DNA of 64,000 nt, taken from positions 14,827 through 78,826 of the forward strand of contig CAZXUI010000011.1 of assembly GCA_964643885.1 (NCBI GenBank), read 5' to 3'. Source of the DNA: CAADGL01 sp964643885. Lineage in GTDB: Bacteria; Planctomycetota; Phycisphaerae; UBA1845; Fen-1342. Made by a program: the position numbers and the translations under genes. Under the pieces are notes generated by a model that was given only the letters and a program-made list of their open reading frames with translations, searched no databases and was not told where the DNA came from. Shown here piece by piece: positions 17,911 through 26,669 of the stretch; position 1 is the stretch's first letter; each line of letters starts with the position of its first letter.

Positions 17911-19509
17911 CTAGTGTGCGTACTGCGGCTCCTCGCGCGGCACGAACACCTCGCCGAACTGCGGCAGCGTCTGCGCCATCTTCTCACGCACGCGCCGGCC
18001 GCGGTAGAGCCCGCTCTCGCCCGCCAGCTCGAAGAAGAACTGCCCGTCGGCCTTCACGCCCTCGAGCGGCGGGCGGGCCCGCTCGAACGCCTGCACCAGC
18101 CCGTCGCAGTTCATGAACGAGCCCTCGCGCTCGACCCACGCCGCCGACGGAATGCGGATTGCCGCGATCTCGTCCAGCTCGCCGCCGAAAAGATCGTGCA
18201 CGATCAGCGTCTCGACCTTCCCCAGAGCCTTGGCCAAGTCCGCCGAGACCCACGGCTCCGGATAGCCGCCGACGACGTACGCCGCCGCGAACCTGCCCTC
18301 GGCGGCCGCCGCCTGAAACTCGGCCAGACTCGCCGTCGGACCGCCGAAGTGTTGCAGTATCGTCTCGACGCCGCGGCGGTTGGGGCACTTCTCGGCCCGA
18401 ATCGTGAAGCCCTTGAATGCCTGGTCGCTGCTGGCGGTCGGTACGTGCCCGAGCACCAGCGTCGCCTGCGGCGCCACCTGGCGGATGAACCGAGCCAGCA
18501 GCCACGCCTCTTCGCAGCTCATCATCGGGCTCAGCACCGCCGCGACCCGCGCACCGTGATCGCCCTTGGCGGCCTCTTCCAGCCGCAGACGCAGGATGTC
18601 GGGCAGCTCTTCCCAGCGGGCCGGCTCCCAGGCCGTGCCTCGCTGAACCACCGGCCGATTCCAGCGGTCGCTGCGCTGCACGTACTTCCAGCCGAAGCGC
18701 TGCTCATCGCTGATCCACCACTGGTTCACCCTCTCGTTGAACCGCGGCCGAATGCGATGCACGCCGAACTCGTTATGGTCGATCCAGATGGTCGCCCCGC
18801 TGCTGTCGGCCGGGCTGACCGAAGGCGTGCTCTCCATGTTCCAGACCCGCTGCTTGAACAGGAAGTCCTTGTCGAGCAGCGCCCCGACCGGGCAGAGGTC
18901 GACGACGTTGCCCTGGAGCGGGTTCTCGAGCGGCACGCCCGGAAACACGTCGATCTCGCTGCGGTTGCCGCGGTCGACGACCGTCAGCTCGCCCGTGCCC
19001 GCGATCTCGTTGCAGAAGCGCACGCAGCGCGTGCAGAGCACGCAGCGATCCTGGTACAGCAGTGTGTGCGAGCCGATGTCCTTCTTGGGGTTCTTGTACT
19101 TCTCCTCGATCATCCGGCTCGAGGCGTGACCGAAGCGCTCGCTGTAGTCCTGGAGATAGCACTCGCCCGCCTTGTCGCAGACCGGACAGTCCAGCGGGTG
19201 ATTCAGCAGGTAATACTCCATCACGTGCGTCTGATTCTGCCGCACGAAGTCGGACTGGAAGCGCACCTCCATTCCCTCCTTGACCGGCGTCTGGCAGGAG
19301 GGGAACAGCTTCGGCGCCCAGACCATCTCCTTGGTCTGCGGGTGCGGCATCTTCATTTCCATCAGGCACAGCCGGCAGCTCGCCACGATGCTCAGACCGG
19401 GGTGATAGCAGTAGTGCGGCACCTCGATGTCCGCCTCGAGCGCGGCCTGAAGCACCGGAATCCCGTCCCGGCACTCGATCTGGTTCCCGTCGATCACGAT
19501 CTTCGGCAT
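17911..19509 (-). CDS. nuoG: NADH-quinone oxidoreductase subunit G
   Basis: The 532-residue product begins with a plant-type 2Fe-2S ferredoxin domain (CYHPGLSIVASCRLCLMEMK). It then has the His-Cys3 site HPLDCPVCDKAGEC, the 4Fe-4S site CVLCTRCVRFC and the downstream CPVGAL of cluster N4/N5 binding. The C-terminal molybdopterin-oxidoreductase-like part is short compared with the 700-900 residues of many NuoG proteins, but keeps a WVEREGSFMNCDGLVQ segment. It collects electrons from NuoF/E in the peripheral arm. Confidence 0.94.
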   Translation of the reverse strand: MPKIVIDGNQIECRDGIPVLQAALEADIEVPHYCYHPGLSIVASCRLCLMEMKMPHPQTKEMVWAPKLFPSCQTPVKEGMEVRFQSDFVRQNQTHVMEYYLLNHPLDCPVCDKAGECYLQDYSERFGHASSRMIEEKYKNPKKDIGSHTLLYQDRCVLCTRCVRFCNEIAGTGELTVVDRGNRSEIDVFPGVPLENPLQGNVVDLCPVGALLDKDFLFKQRVWNMESTPSVSPADSSGATIWIDHNEFGVHRIRPRFNERVNQWWISDEQRFGWKYVQRSDRWNRPVVQRGTAWEPARWEELPDILRLRLEEAAKGDHGARVAAVLSPMMSCEEAWLLARFIRQVAPQATLVLGHVPTASSDQAFKGFTIRAEKCPNRRGVETILQHFGGPTASLAEFQAAAAEGRFAAAYVVGGYPEPWVSADLAKALGKVETLIVHDLFGGELDEIAAIRIPSAAWVEREGSFMNCDGLVQAFERARPPLEGVKADGQFFFELAGESGLYRGRRVREKMAQTLPQFGEVFVPREEPQYAH

Positions 19510-19590
19510 CGCCTGACTGTCCTATCTGCACGCACGGCCCGCGAAGCGCTGGCACTCATTTCACTCGTTCCGGCGGCCGCTCGAGCCGCG

Positions 19591-21051
19591 CTACACCGCC
19601 GCCTCACCGGCGCCCACCGGGTAGTACTCGTGCGACATGCTGCCGCGCTCGGCCTGAACCGCGCGGCCGCGGAGAATCGGCAGCTCGTACACCGCCGGGT
19701 TGATCCGCTTGGCATACCGCTCGACCGCGCCGGGCGCCTGGGCCGCGATATGCTGCTCGAACTCCTTGCGGAACTTCTGCACCAGCGTCCGCACCGGAAA
19801 CGCCGCCCCGTCCGGCAGACCGCAGATGCTCAGCCCCGGCATCATGCCCATGTTGTGCGTCACCTCCGCCAGCAGGTCCAGGTCGTAGATCCGCCCCGCA
19901 CCCGCCCGCAGCCGCCTGGCGATCGCGTACATCCAGCCCGTCCCCTCGCGGCACTGCGTGCACTGTCCGCACGACTCGTGCGCATAGAACCGGGCCACGT
20001 TCACGAGCACGTCGCGAATGTCCGTGCTCTCGCCCACGACGACGGCCGCGGCCGTGCCGAGCCCCAGCAGGCCGTAGCGCCGCACGTCGTCGAAATCCAG
20101 CTTGCAATCCAGCTCGTCATGGTCCCTGGCCGGATCGACGCCGCCATCGGGCGATTTCGGGAACAGATCGCCGCGCAGAAAGCCCATGCTCAGCCCACCG
20201 GGCGAGCAGGCCTTAACCTTCATGTTGTCGCGCATGCCCCCGCCGAAATCCTCGCCATAGATCAGCTCGCGGACCGTGATCCCCAGCGGCGCTTCGTAGC
20301 AGCCCGGCCGCTTCACCGGGCCGCTGACGCAGTACATCTTCGTGCCGTGCGAACCCGGCGTGCCCAGCCCCAGCCACCAGTCCACGCCGCGCGTCAGAAT
20401 GTGCGGCAGGCAGGCCAGCGTCTCGACGTTGTTGACGACCGTCGGCTTGCGGAAGAGCCCCTCGACCGCGGGGAAGGGCGGTTTGATCCGCGGCCAGCCG
20501 CGCTTGCCTTCCAGGCTCTCGATCAGTCCCGTTTCTTCCCCGCAGACGTACGCCCCCGCGCCGCGGTGAATGTAACACTCCAGGTCATAGCCGCTGCCGA
20601 GGATGTTCTTGCCGAAGTAGCCGGCTTCGTAGGCCTCGTCGACGGCCTTCTGCATGATGTGGAACTGCTCGGTGAACTCGCCCCGCATGTAGATGTACGC
20701 GACGGTCGTCGCGGTCGCGTAGCCCGCGATCAGGATGCCCTCCAGCAGCATGTGCGGGTCGGCTTCCATCAGCACGCGGTTGCAGAAGGTCGGCGGCTCC
20801 GACTCGTCCGCGTTCACGCACAGATAGGTGACGGATCGCTCCCGGGGAAGGAACGACCACTTCACGCCGGCCGGAAAGCCCGCCCCGCCGCGGCCACGCA
20901 GGTTCGCCTTCTTGACCAGGTCGACCAGGTCTTCGCGCGACATGCCCAGCGCGGCCTTGGCCCCCTCGTAGCCGCCACCGGCCAGGTAGGTCTTGATCGA
21001 CGCGCTGTTCGGCACGCCGACGTTTCGCATCAGGATTCTCTCGTACGCCAT
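19591..21051 (-). CDS. nuoF: NADH-quinone oxidoreductase subunit F (NADH/FMN-binding)
   Basis: The 486-residue product has the NADH-binding GRGGAGFPAG loop, the FMN-site region, GAGAYVCGEETGLIESLEG, and the C-terminal N3 cluster motif ESCGQCTQCREG. It oxidises NADH and passes electrons through FMN to the Fe-S chain. One odd detail: the usual NADEGEPGTFKDR segment reads NADESEPPTFCNR, with Gly to Pro and Lys-Asp to Cys-Asn next to the FMN/NADH pocket. It starts at ATG 21051, 44 bp after the nuoE stop. Confidence 0.94.
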   Translation of the reverse strand: MAYERILMRNVGVPNSASIKTYLAGGGYEGAKAALGMSREDLVDLVKKANLRGRGGAGFPAGVKWSFLPRERSVTYLCVNADESEPPTFCNRVLMEADPHMLLEGILIAGYATATTVAYIYMRGEFTEQFHIMQKAVDEAYEAGYFGKNILGSGYDLECYIHRGAGAYVCGEETGLIESLEGKRGWPRIKPPFPAVEGLFRKPTVVNNVETLACLPHILTRGVDWWLGLGTPGSHGTKMYCVSGPVKRPGCYEAPLGITVRELIYGEDFGGGMRDNMKVKACSPGGLSMGFLRGDLFPKSPDGGVDPARDHDELDCKLDFDDVRRYGLLGLGTAAAVVVGESTDIRDVLVNVARFYAHESCGQCTQCREGTGWMYAIARRLRAGAGRIYDLDLLAEVTHNMGMMPGLSICGLPDGAAFPVRTLVQKFRKEFEQHIAAQAPGAVERYAKRINPAVYELPILRGRAVQAERGSMSHEYYPVGAGEAAV

Positions 21052-21095
21052 CCCGTTCCGCCCGCCTTGTCGCTATGGCCCCGCCGTCCGGTCCG

Positions 21096-21707
21096 CTACC
21101 CGCCCCGCGCCGCCGGCGCGTCGAACAGATCGCTCCGCGGAATGTCCAGCTTGTCGTTGCCCGGATCGCTCAGGATCCGATCCAGATCCTCGACCTTGAC
21201 GCACTTGTGCATCTTCTCGTTGATCAGCATGCAGGGTGCGTGATCGCACGCCGCCAGGCACTCCTCGGTCATCAGCGAGTACTCGCCGTCGGCGCTCGTG
21301 CCGTGCTCCTCGATGCCCAGCTTCTGCTCGATCGCCTCCTTGAGCTTCTGCCCGCCCATCAGCTCGCAACTGATCGAGCGGCACAGCACGATCACCTTGC
21401 GGCCCTTCGGGTGCGTCCAGAAGTGCGTGTAGAAGGTCACCACGTCCATCACGGCGGCCGGCGGGATCTCCAGCACCTCGGCGATGTCCTTCATCGCCGC
21501 GAGCGAGACATAGCCGATCGCGTCCTGGGCGATGTGCAGCGCGGGCAGGAGCGCGGCCCGCTTGGTCGGATAGCGCGGGAAGAAGGTGCGAATCTTCTCC
21601 TTCACCTCCTCGCTCAGCCCGGGGCCGAGCTTCTCCGCCTCCACGGTTCGCCGGTCGATCACCTGCCAGCTCAAGCCGATCCTCCGATACGCCTGCCCCC
21701 GGGGCAC
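21096..21707 (-). CDS. nuoE: NADH-quinone oxidoreductase subunit E
   Basis: The 203-residue thioredoxin-like subunit binds cluster N1a (2Fe-2S) through CRSISC and ECLAAC. The helical N-terminal part (EEVKEKIRTFFPRYPTKRAALLPAL) is family-typical. The start is uncertain: GTG 21707 gives the longest form and an internal GTG at 21662 is also plausible; neither has a strong ribosome site. The C-terminal 50 residues (after HAPCMLINEKMHKCVK) extend past the domain. It is the first nuo gene here; nuoABCD are not upstream. Confidence 0.93.
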   Translation of the reverse strand: MPRGQAYRRIGLSWQVIDRRTVEAEKLGPGLSEEVKEKIRTFFPRYPTKRAALLPALHIAQDAIGYVSLAAMKDIAEVLEIPPAAVMDVVTFYTHFWTHPKGRKVIVLCRSISCELMGGQKLKEAIEQKLGIEEHGTSADGEYSLMTEECLAACDHAPCMLINEKMHKCVKVEDLDRILSDPGNDKLDIPRSDLFDAPAARGG

Positions 21708-21867
21708 CGGGCCGTTGCCCGCCCACTGCCTCGCGGAGGCCCTGCTGCGTGCGCGCTTTACCCCGGGCCCATCGCGGCCCGAGGAACGGGAAGTTATATC
21801 GCAAACGCCGGCCGCATTCCACCGATCGGCGACGCGCGAAGCGGCCTTCGGACGCCGCCCGACGCCG

Positions 21868-22827
21868 TCAGCCCACCCACCTCGCCGCCCGCTGCTGAAC
21901 GAGTTTCTGAAGCAGGATGAACAGCAGCAGCAGGCCGCCGACCGCGATCCGCGTCCACCACGAATTCAGCGTCCCCTCGAAGATGATTGCCGTCTGAATC
22001 GTGCCGTAGATCACCACCCCCAGCAGCGTTCCGAGAACCGTCCCGACGCCGCCCGACAGCAGCGTCCCCCCGATCACCACCACCGCGATCGCATCCAGCT
22101 CGAGCATCGTGCCCGCCGACGCGTTGCCGGATGATGTGTACAGCGTGTAGACCAGCCCCGCCCCGGCCGAGCACAGCCCGCTCAGCGCATAGACCGCCAC
22201 CCGCGTCGACGCCACAGGCAGCCCCATCAGCTCGGCCGACGATTCGCTCCCGCCGACCGCATAGACCACCCGCCCGAAAGGTGTGAAGTGCGCTACGTAC
22301 ATCGCCGCCGCCACCGCGGCCAGGAAGATGACGGCCGTGAGGGGCAGCCCGCCGAGGGTCGCGACCGAGAGCGCCCGATAAGCCTCATGTCGGATCGTGA
22401 CCGAATCCAGGCTCACCGCGAACGCCGCCCCGCGCGCCAGGAACATCCCCGCCAGCGTGACCAGAAACGGCGGCAGCCGGAACCAGTGGATCAGCCCGCC
22501 CATGCCCGCGCCGAATGCGGCCCCGCCGGCCAGGATCGCCGTCGCCGCGACGGCCGGATGGATGCCGGCCCGCTCGATCAGCATCGCCGCGACGATGCTG
22601 CCCAGCCCGATCATCGCCCCGACCGACAGGTCGATTCCGCCTGAGAGAATCACAAACGTCATGCCGACCGCCGCCAGGCCCAGAAACGCGTTGTCCGCGA
22701 TCAGGTTGATCGCCACGCCGGTCGAAAAGAAGCCCGTGTAGCGCCAGCACGCGGCCGCGTAGAGCAGCCCGCACACCAGCGCCGTCGCGAGCAGGGGGGC
22801 CGTCTGACTCGGCAGTCGCAGCCTCAT
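21868..22827 (-). CDS. yjfF: galactofuranose-type ABC transporter permease 2 (YjfF-like)
   Basis: The 319-residue product has about nine hydrophobic helices and the BPD-transp-2 family signature GLAAVGMTFVILSGGIDLSVGAM. Repeated Gly-rich EAA-like segments (AVVVIGGTLLSGGVG) follow. ATG 22827 overlaps the stop of the upstream permease (ATGA), so the two permeases are coupled and probably form a heterodimer, as YtfT/YjfF do in Escherichia coli. It is the last gene of the operon, 160 bp before nuoE. Confidence 0.85.
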   Translation of the reverse strand: MRLRLPSQTAPLLATALVCGLLYAAACWRYTGFFSTGVAINLIADNAFLGLAAVGMTFVILSGGIDLSVGAMIGLGSIVAAMLIERAGIHPAVAATAILAGGAAFGAGMGGLIHWFRLPPFLVTLAGMFLARGAAFAVSLDSVTIRHEAYRALSVATLGGLPLTAVIFLAAVAAAMYVAHFTPFGRVVYAVGGSESSAELMGLPVASTRVAVYALSGLCSAGAGLVYTLYTSSGNASAGTMLELDAIAVVVIGGTLLSGGVGTVLGTLLGVVIYGTIQTAIIFEGTLNSWWTRIAVGGLLLLFILLQKLVQQRAARWVG

Positions 22828-23828
22828 GCCCGTGCCCCGATCCAGGCCGCCCGAAAGCGCGGCCGCGACTGCGCCAGGCAGACGATCAGCACCGTGACCG
22901 CCTTGACGATGAGCGTGTACTCGACCGGAACACCGTACGTAAGAATTGTCGTGGTAAGGGTTTGTATGAAGACGGCGCCGAGCACCGTTCCGGCGATGAA
23001 GAATCGCCCGCCGGTCAGCGCCGTTCCGCCGACGACCACCGCCAGGATCGCGTCGAGCTCGATGTAGAGCCCGGCGTTGTTGGCGTCGGCCGCCCGGATG
23101 TCGGCCGCCACGAGCAGCCCCGCCACACCCGCCATCAGTCCACAAATCGTGTAGCACAAAAGCTTTACGCTCGCGACGGGGACGCCGGCGTAGCGGCTCG
23201 CAGTCGGGTTGTCGCCGATCGCCTCCACCATCAGCCGCAGTGCCGTCACTCGAAACAGCAGCGCCATCGCCACGCACAGCACGGCCGCCAGCACGACCCC
23301 GAACGGGAGCCCGAGCACGTAGCCGCTTCCAAGAAACGCCAGCCCGGCGTGCGTGAACGTGACGATCTGACCATCCGTGAGCAACTGGGCGATTCCCCGG
23401 CCGGCCACCATCAGCACCAGCGTCGCCACGATCGGCTGCACGCCGAGCACCGCGACCAGCAGTCCGTTCCATGCCCCCGCGGCGGCCGCGGCCAGCAGCG
23501 TCGCGGCCAGCACCAGCCCCAATCCCAGCGGCGACTGCGTGATCAGTACGGCCGCCAGCGCCCCCGCGACCGCCAGCACCGCCCCGACCGACAGGTCCAC
23601 GCCGGCGGTCGCGATCACGAGCGTCATGCCCAGCGACGTAATCAGCACCGGCGCGCCGCGGTCCAGCACGTCGATGAGGCTGCCGTAGAGCCGCCCGTCG
23701 CGCACGCTGATGTCAAAAAAGCCGGGTACGAAGAAGAAGTTGAACGCCAGCAGCAGCGCCAGCCCGGCGGCCGGCGCGATCAGCGCGGCCCAGCGCGGCG
23801 CCCTTCTTTGCTTGGGTCGGCTACTCAT
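22824..23828 (-). CDS. ytfT: galactofuranose-type ABC transporter permease 1 (YtfT-like)
   Basis: The 334-residue integral membrane permease of the ribose/galactofuranose class shows ITSLGMTLVIATAGVDLSVGAVLA, VQPIVATLVLMVAGRGIAQL and the C-terminal DAILAVVVGGTALTGGR. ATG 23828 overlaps the end of the ATPase gene by eight bases. The order SBP, ATPase, permease, permease is the same as ytfQ-ytfR-ytfT-yjfF. Confidence 0.87.
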   Translation of the reverse strand: MSSRPKQRRAPRWAALIAPAAGLALLLAFNFFFVPGFFDISVRDGRLYGSLIDVLDRGAPVLITSLGMTLVIATAGVDLSVGAVLAVAGALAAVLITQSPLGLGLVLAATLLAAAAAGAWNGLLVAVLGVQPIVATLVLMVAGRGIAQLLTDGQIVTFTHAGLAFLGSGYVLGLPFGVVLAAVLCVAMALLFRVTALRLMVEAIGDNPTASRYAGVPVASVKLLCYTICGLMAGVAGLLVAADIRAADANNAGLYIELDAILAVVVGGTALTGGRFFIAGTVLGAVFIQTLTTTILTYGVPVEYTLIVKAVTVLIVCLAQSRPRFRAAWIGARA

Positions 23829-25518
23829 CGTCTGTGTGCGCGGCGATCCGCCGCATGATCTGGGCCACACTGATCTCGTCGCCCACCAACTCCCCCACCT
23901 TCCGGCGTTCGCGCAGGACGACCACGCGGCCGCTCGTGCGGACGACCTCGTCCAGCTCCGCGGAGATGAAGATGATCGCCAGGCCGCGGTCCCGCAGTTC
24001 GGCCACGAGCCGTTCGATCTCCGCCTTCGCGCCGATGTCGATGCCGCGCGTGGGTTCATCGAGGATCAGCAGCGACGGCTCGGCCGCCAGCCAGCGGGCG
24101 AGGATCACCTTCTGCTGGTTTCCGCCGCTCAGTTCGCCGGCGGGCTTGTCGGCCGACGGCGTGGCGATGCCGAGGGATGCGATGAAGCGCTCCGCGAGTT
24201 GCCGCTGCGCCCGGTGCGACATGCGCCGCAGCCAGCCGCGGCGCGCCTGTAGCGCCAGCACGATATTGTCCGCGACGGACAGGTTCGGAGCGATGCCCTC
24301 GGTCCTTCGATCCTCGGGACACAGGCCGAGCCCCCAGGCGACCGCATCGCGCGGCGAGCGGATTCGCGCCATTCGTCCGTCGATTCTCACGTCGCCGCTG
24401 TCGCGCCGATCGATGCCGAACAGCAGCCGCGCCAGCTCCGTTCGCCCCGAGCCGAGGAGCCCCGCGAGGCCCAGCACCTCGCCGCGCTCTACGCGCACGT
24501 CCATCGCATCGAGTACGCCGCGCCGGCCAATCCGTCGCGCCTCGAAGAAGGCGCCGCCTTCCGTCCGGGCCGTATCGCCGGGTGCGGAGTCAGACTCACC
24601 CGCTACTGCCGCCGCGCCCCGCGCAGCGCGCTGCAACGTGGCCGCGTCCTTGCCGATCATCATCGAGACGAGTTGCAGCCGGTCGACCTCGCTCACCGGC
24701 CGCGTCGCCACCAGCCGCCCATTGCGCAGCACCGTCAGTCGATCGGAGACCTCATAGACCTGCCCGAGAAAGTGCGTCACGAAGACGATGCCCAGCCCGT
24801 CTGCCCGCAGGCCGCGCATGGTCGCGAAGAGCCGCGTGACCTCGTCCGCATCGAGGCTTGAAGTCGGCTCGTCCAGAATCAGGATGCGGCAGCGCACCAG
24901 AAGCGCCCGGGCGATCGCCACCATCTGTTGAATGGCCAGCGAGAAGGCGTTGAGCGGCCTGCGCACGTCGATTCGCACGTCGAGCCGTCGCAGTGCTTCG
25001 GCCGCCCCCTCGCGCACCCGCCGCCAGCGAATCGGCTTCCAGCCCGCCAGACGCCCCCCGGGCGACCCGCTCCAGCCCGTCGGCTCGCGGCCCAGGAAGA
25101 TGTTCTCCGCCACCGAAAGGTACGGAACCAGGTTCACCTCCTGGTAGACCGTGCTGATGCCCAGGCTCTGTGCCTCGCGCGGCGAGCGCGGCGCGACAGC
25201 GGCACCGTCCAGCAGGATCTCCCCGCCTTCGGCCGCGTGCACGCCGGTGAGCACCTTGATCAACGTCGACTTGCCCGCGCCGTTCTCGCCCAGCAGAGCA
25301 TGAATCTCGCCCGCCCGCAGCTCGAAATCGACACCATCGAGCGCGACCACGCCGGGAAAGCGTTTCGTGATCCCGCCCATCTGAAGCAGCGGCGGGGAGG
25401 CGGCGCCGAGCTCGGCTTTTTCGGGAGCCGACTCGCTCCCCGGGCCTGATGAGCCGCCCGGCCGCGGCTGGACGGTGAATCCGGGTCGGCCGCGGCTGTC
25501 CACCTGTTCTCCCATCAT
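23821..25518 (-). CDS. ytfR: sugar ABC transporter ATP-binding protein, two NBDs (YtfR-like)
   Basis: The 565-residue product has two fused nucleotide-binding domains. NBD1 has Walker A GENGAGKST, a Q-loop, a diverged signature FSLAIQQ and Walker B ILILDEPTSSL. NBD2 has a degenerate Walker A (GLLGSGRTE), the signature LSGGNQQ and Walker B LLILDEPTRGI. This asymmetry is normal for the RbsA/YtfR/MglA class. An N-terminal Pro/Gly-rich stretch of about 40 residues is extra, so the true start may lie later. It powers import through the two downstream permeases. Confidence 0.92.
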   Translation of the reverse strand: MMGEQVDSRGRPGFTVQPRPGGSSGPGSESAPEKAELGAASPPLLQMGGITKRFPGVVALDGVDFELRAGEIHALLGENGAGKSTLIKVLTGVHAAEGGEILLDGAAVAPRSPREAQSLGISTVYQEVNLVPYLSVAENIFLGREPTGWSGSPGGRLAGWKPIRWRRVREGAAEALRRLDVRIDVRRPLNAFSLAIQQMVAIARALLVRCRILILDEPTSSLDADEVTRLFATMRGLRADGLGIVFVTHFLGQVYEVSDRLTVLRNGRLVATRPVSEVDRLQLVSMMIGKDAATLQRAARGAAAVAGESDSAPGDTARTEGGAFFEARRIGRRGVLDAMDVRVERGEVLGLAGLLGSGRTELARLLFGIDRRDSGDVRIDGRMARIRSPRDAVAWGLGLCPEDRRTEGIAPNLSVADNIVLALQARRGWLRRMSHRAQRQLAERFIASLGIATPSADKPAGELSGGNQQKVILARWLAAEPSLLILDEPTRGIDIGAKAEIERLVAELRDRGLAIIFISAELDEVVRTSGRVVVLRERRKVGELVGDEISVAQIMRRIAAHTDDE

Positions 25519-25551
25519 CGCGGCGCGGCCGCATCGATCCGGCAGGGGGGT

Positions 25552-26592
25552 TCAGTACTTGCGCGCGTCGATCACGTCCCTGGCGACGGATTGATCGAAC
25601 GTGCGATCCTCGACTTTGATCCATTTCGGGAGCGTCTCGCCGGCCAGCACGCGCTCCACCGCATCGAAGGCCGCCGGTCCGAGCAGCGGATTGCACTCGA
25701 CCGTGGCGTTGAGCTTGCCGGCGATCATCGCCTCGAAGGCCGCCCGCACACCGTCGATCGAGACGATCACGATGTCCTCGCCAGGCCTCAGGCCCGCCTC
25801 CTCGATCGCCTGGATCGCCCCCAGCGCCATGTCGTCGTTGTGCGCGTAGACGGCGTGAATCGGCTCGCCGCCGGCCTTCAGAAACGCCTCCATCACTTCC
25901 TTGCCCTTCGAGCGGTTGAAGTCGCCCGACTGGCTGCGGATGAGCTTCATCTCCGGGTGCGCGGCGATGACCTCCTCGAAGCCCTTCTTGCGGTCAATCG
26001 CCGGCGCCGAGCCGGGCGTTCCCTGAAGCTCGACGATGTTGCCCTTGCCGCCGAGCTTCTCGGCCAGCCAGCGGGCAGCCATCCGCCCTTCCTCGACGAA
26101 GTCCGATGCGATCAGCGTCGCATAGAGCGAGTCGTCCGAAACGTCCACGCCGCGGTCGACCAGAACGACCGGGATGCCGGCCCGCCGGACCTCCTCGAGG
26201 ACCGGTTCCCAGCCGTCTTCGCGGACGGGGGCCAGAATGATCGCATCGACTTTCTGGGCGATGAACGCGCGCAGCGCCCGGATCTGGTTCTCCTGCTTCT
26301 GCTGCGCGTCGGCGAAGCGAAGGTCGACGCCGCGATTCTTCGCCTCCGCCCGAATCGACTCCGTCTCCGCCGTGCGCCAGGCGCTCTCGGCGCCGATCTG
26401 CGAGAACCCCACGACCAGCGCCCGGCCGGCCACGCGCCCGCCCGACGGCTCCGGCTGCGTGCTGGCCGCGCCCCGCTCGCTCTCCGAGCCGCCGGCCGAC
26501 GACGTCGTGCCGTCCTTTGCGTCACAGCCGGCCAGCGCCATCGCCCCGCACAAAAGCATCGCCGCACTCAGCCAGCTTCTCAGGCGTCGCAT
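25552..26592 (-). CDS. ytfQ: galactofuranose-binding periplasmic lipoprotein (YtfQ-like)
   Basis: The 346-residue product has a lipoprotein signal with lipobox LAGC (about residue 23) and an unstructured Ser/Gly linker. A periplasmic-binding-protein-1 fold follows. Recalled similarity to Escherichia coli YtfQ is extensive: VGFSQIGAESAWR, AQQKQENQIRALRAFIAQ, APVREDGWEPVL, VELQGTPGSAPAIDRKKGF, RSQSGDFNRSKGKEVME and VYAHNDDMALGAIQAIEEAGL. Galactofuranose, or another furanose hexose, is therefore the likely ligand. ATG 26592 precedes MRRLRSWLSAAML. It is the first gene of the importer operon, 77 bp downstream of the GH116 gene. Confidence 0.9.
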   Translation of the reverse strand: MRRLRSWLSAAMLLCGAMALAGCDAKDGTTSSAGGSESERGAASTQPEPSGGRVAGRALVVGFSQIGAESAWRTAETESIRAEAKNRGVDLRFADAQQKQENQIRALRAFIAQKVDAIILAPVREDGWEPVLEEVRRAGIPVVLVDRGVDVSDDSLYATLIASDFVEEGRMAARWLAEKLGGKGNIVELQGTPGSAPAIDRKKGFEEVIAAHPEMKLIRSQSGDFNRSKGKEVMEAFLKAGGEPIHAVYAHNDDMALGAIQAIEEAGLRPGEDIVIVSIDGVRAAFEAMIAGKLNATVECNPLLGPAAFDAVERVLAGETLPKWIKVEDRTFDQSVARDVIDARKY

Positions 26593-26669
26593 CGGTTGTT
26601 CTCCGTCCAGCTCGCGGCTCGTCCAGCGGCGCAGCGCGCGGCGTAGTTCCTGGTACTCGTCCGCCCCGC

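Noticed and set aside
16630..21243. 1537-codon open frame on the plus strand
   Set aside because: It lies opposite nuoH, nuoG, nuoF and nuoE, which have clear motifs. The translation is His/Arg/Gln-rich, typical of antisense in high-GC DNA.
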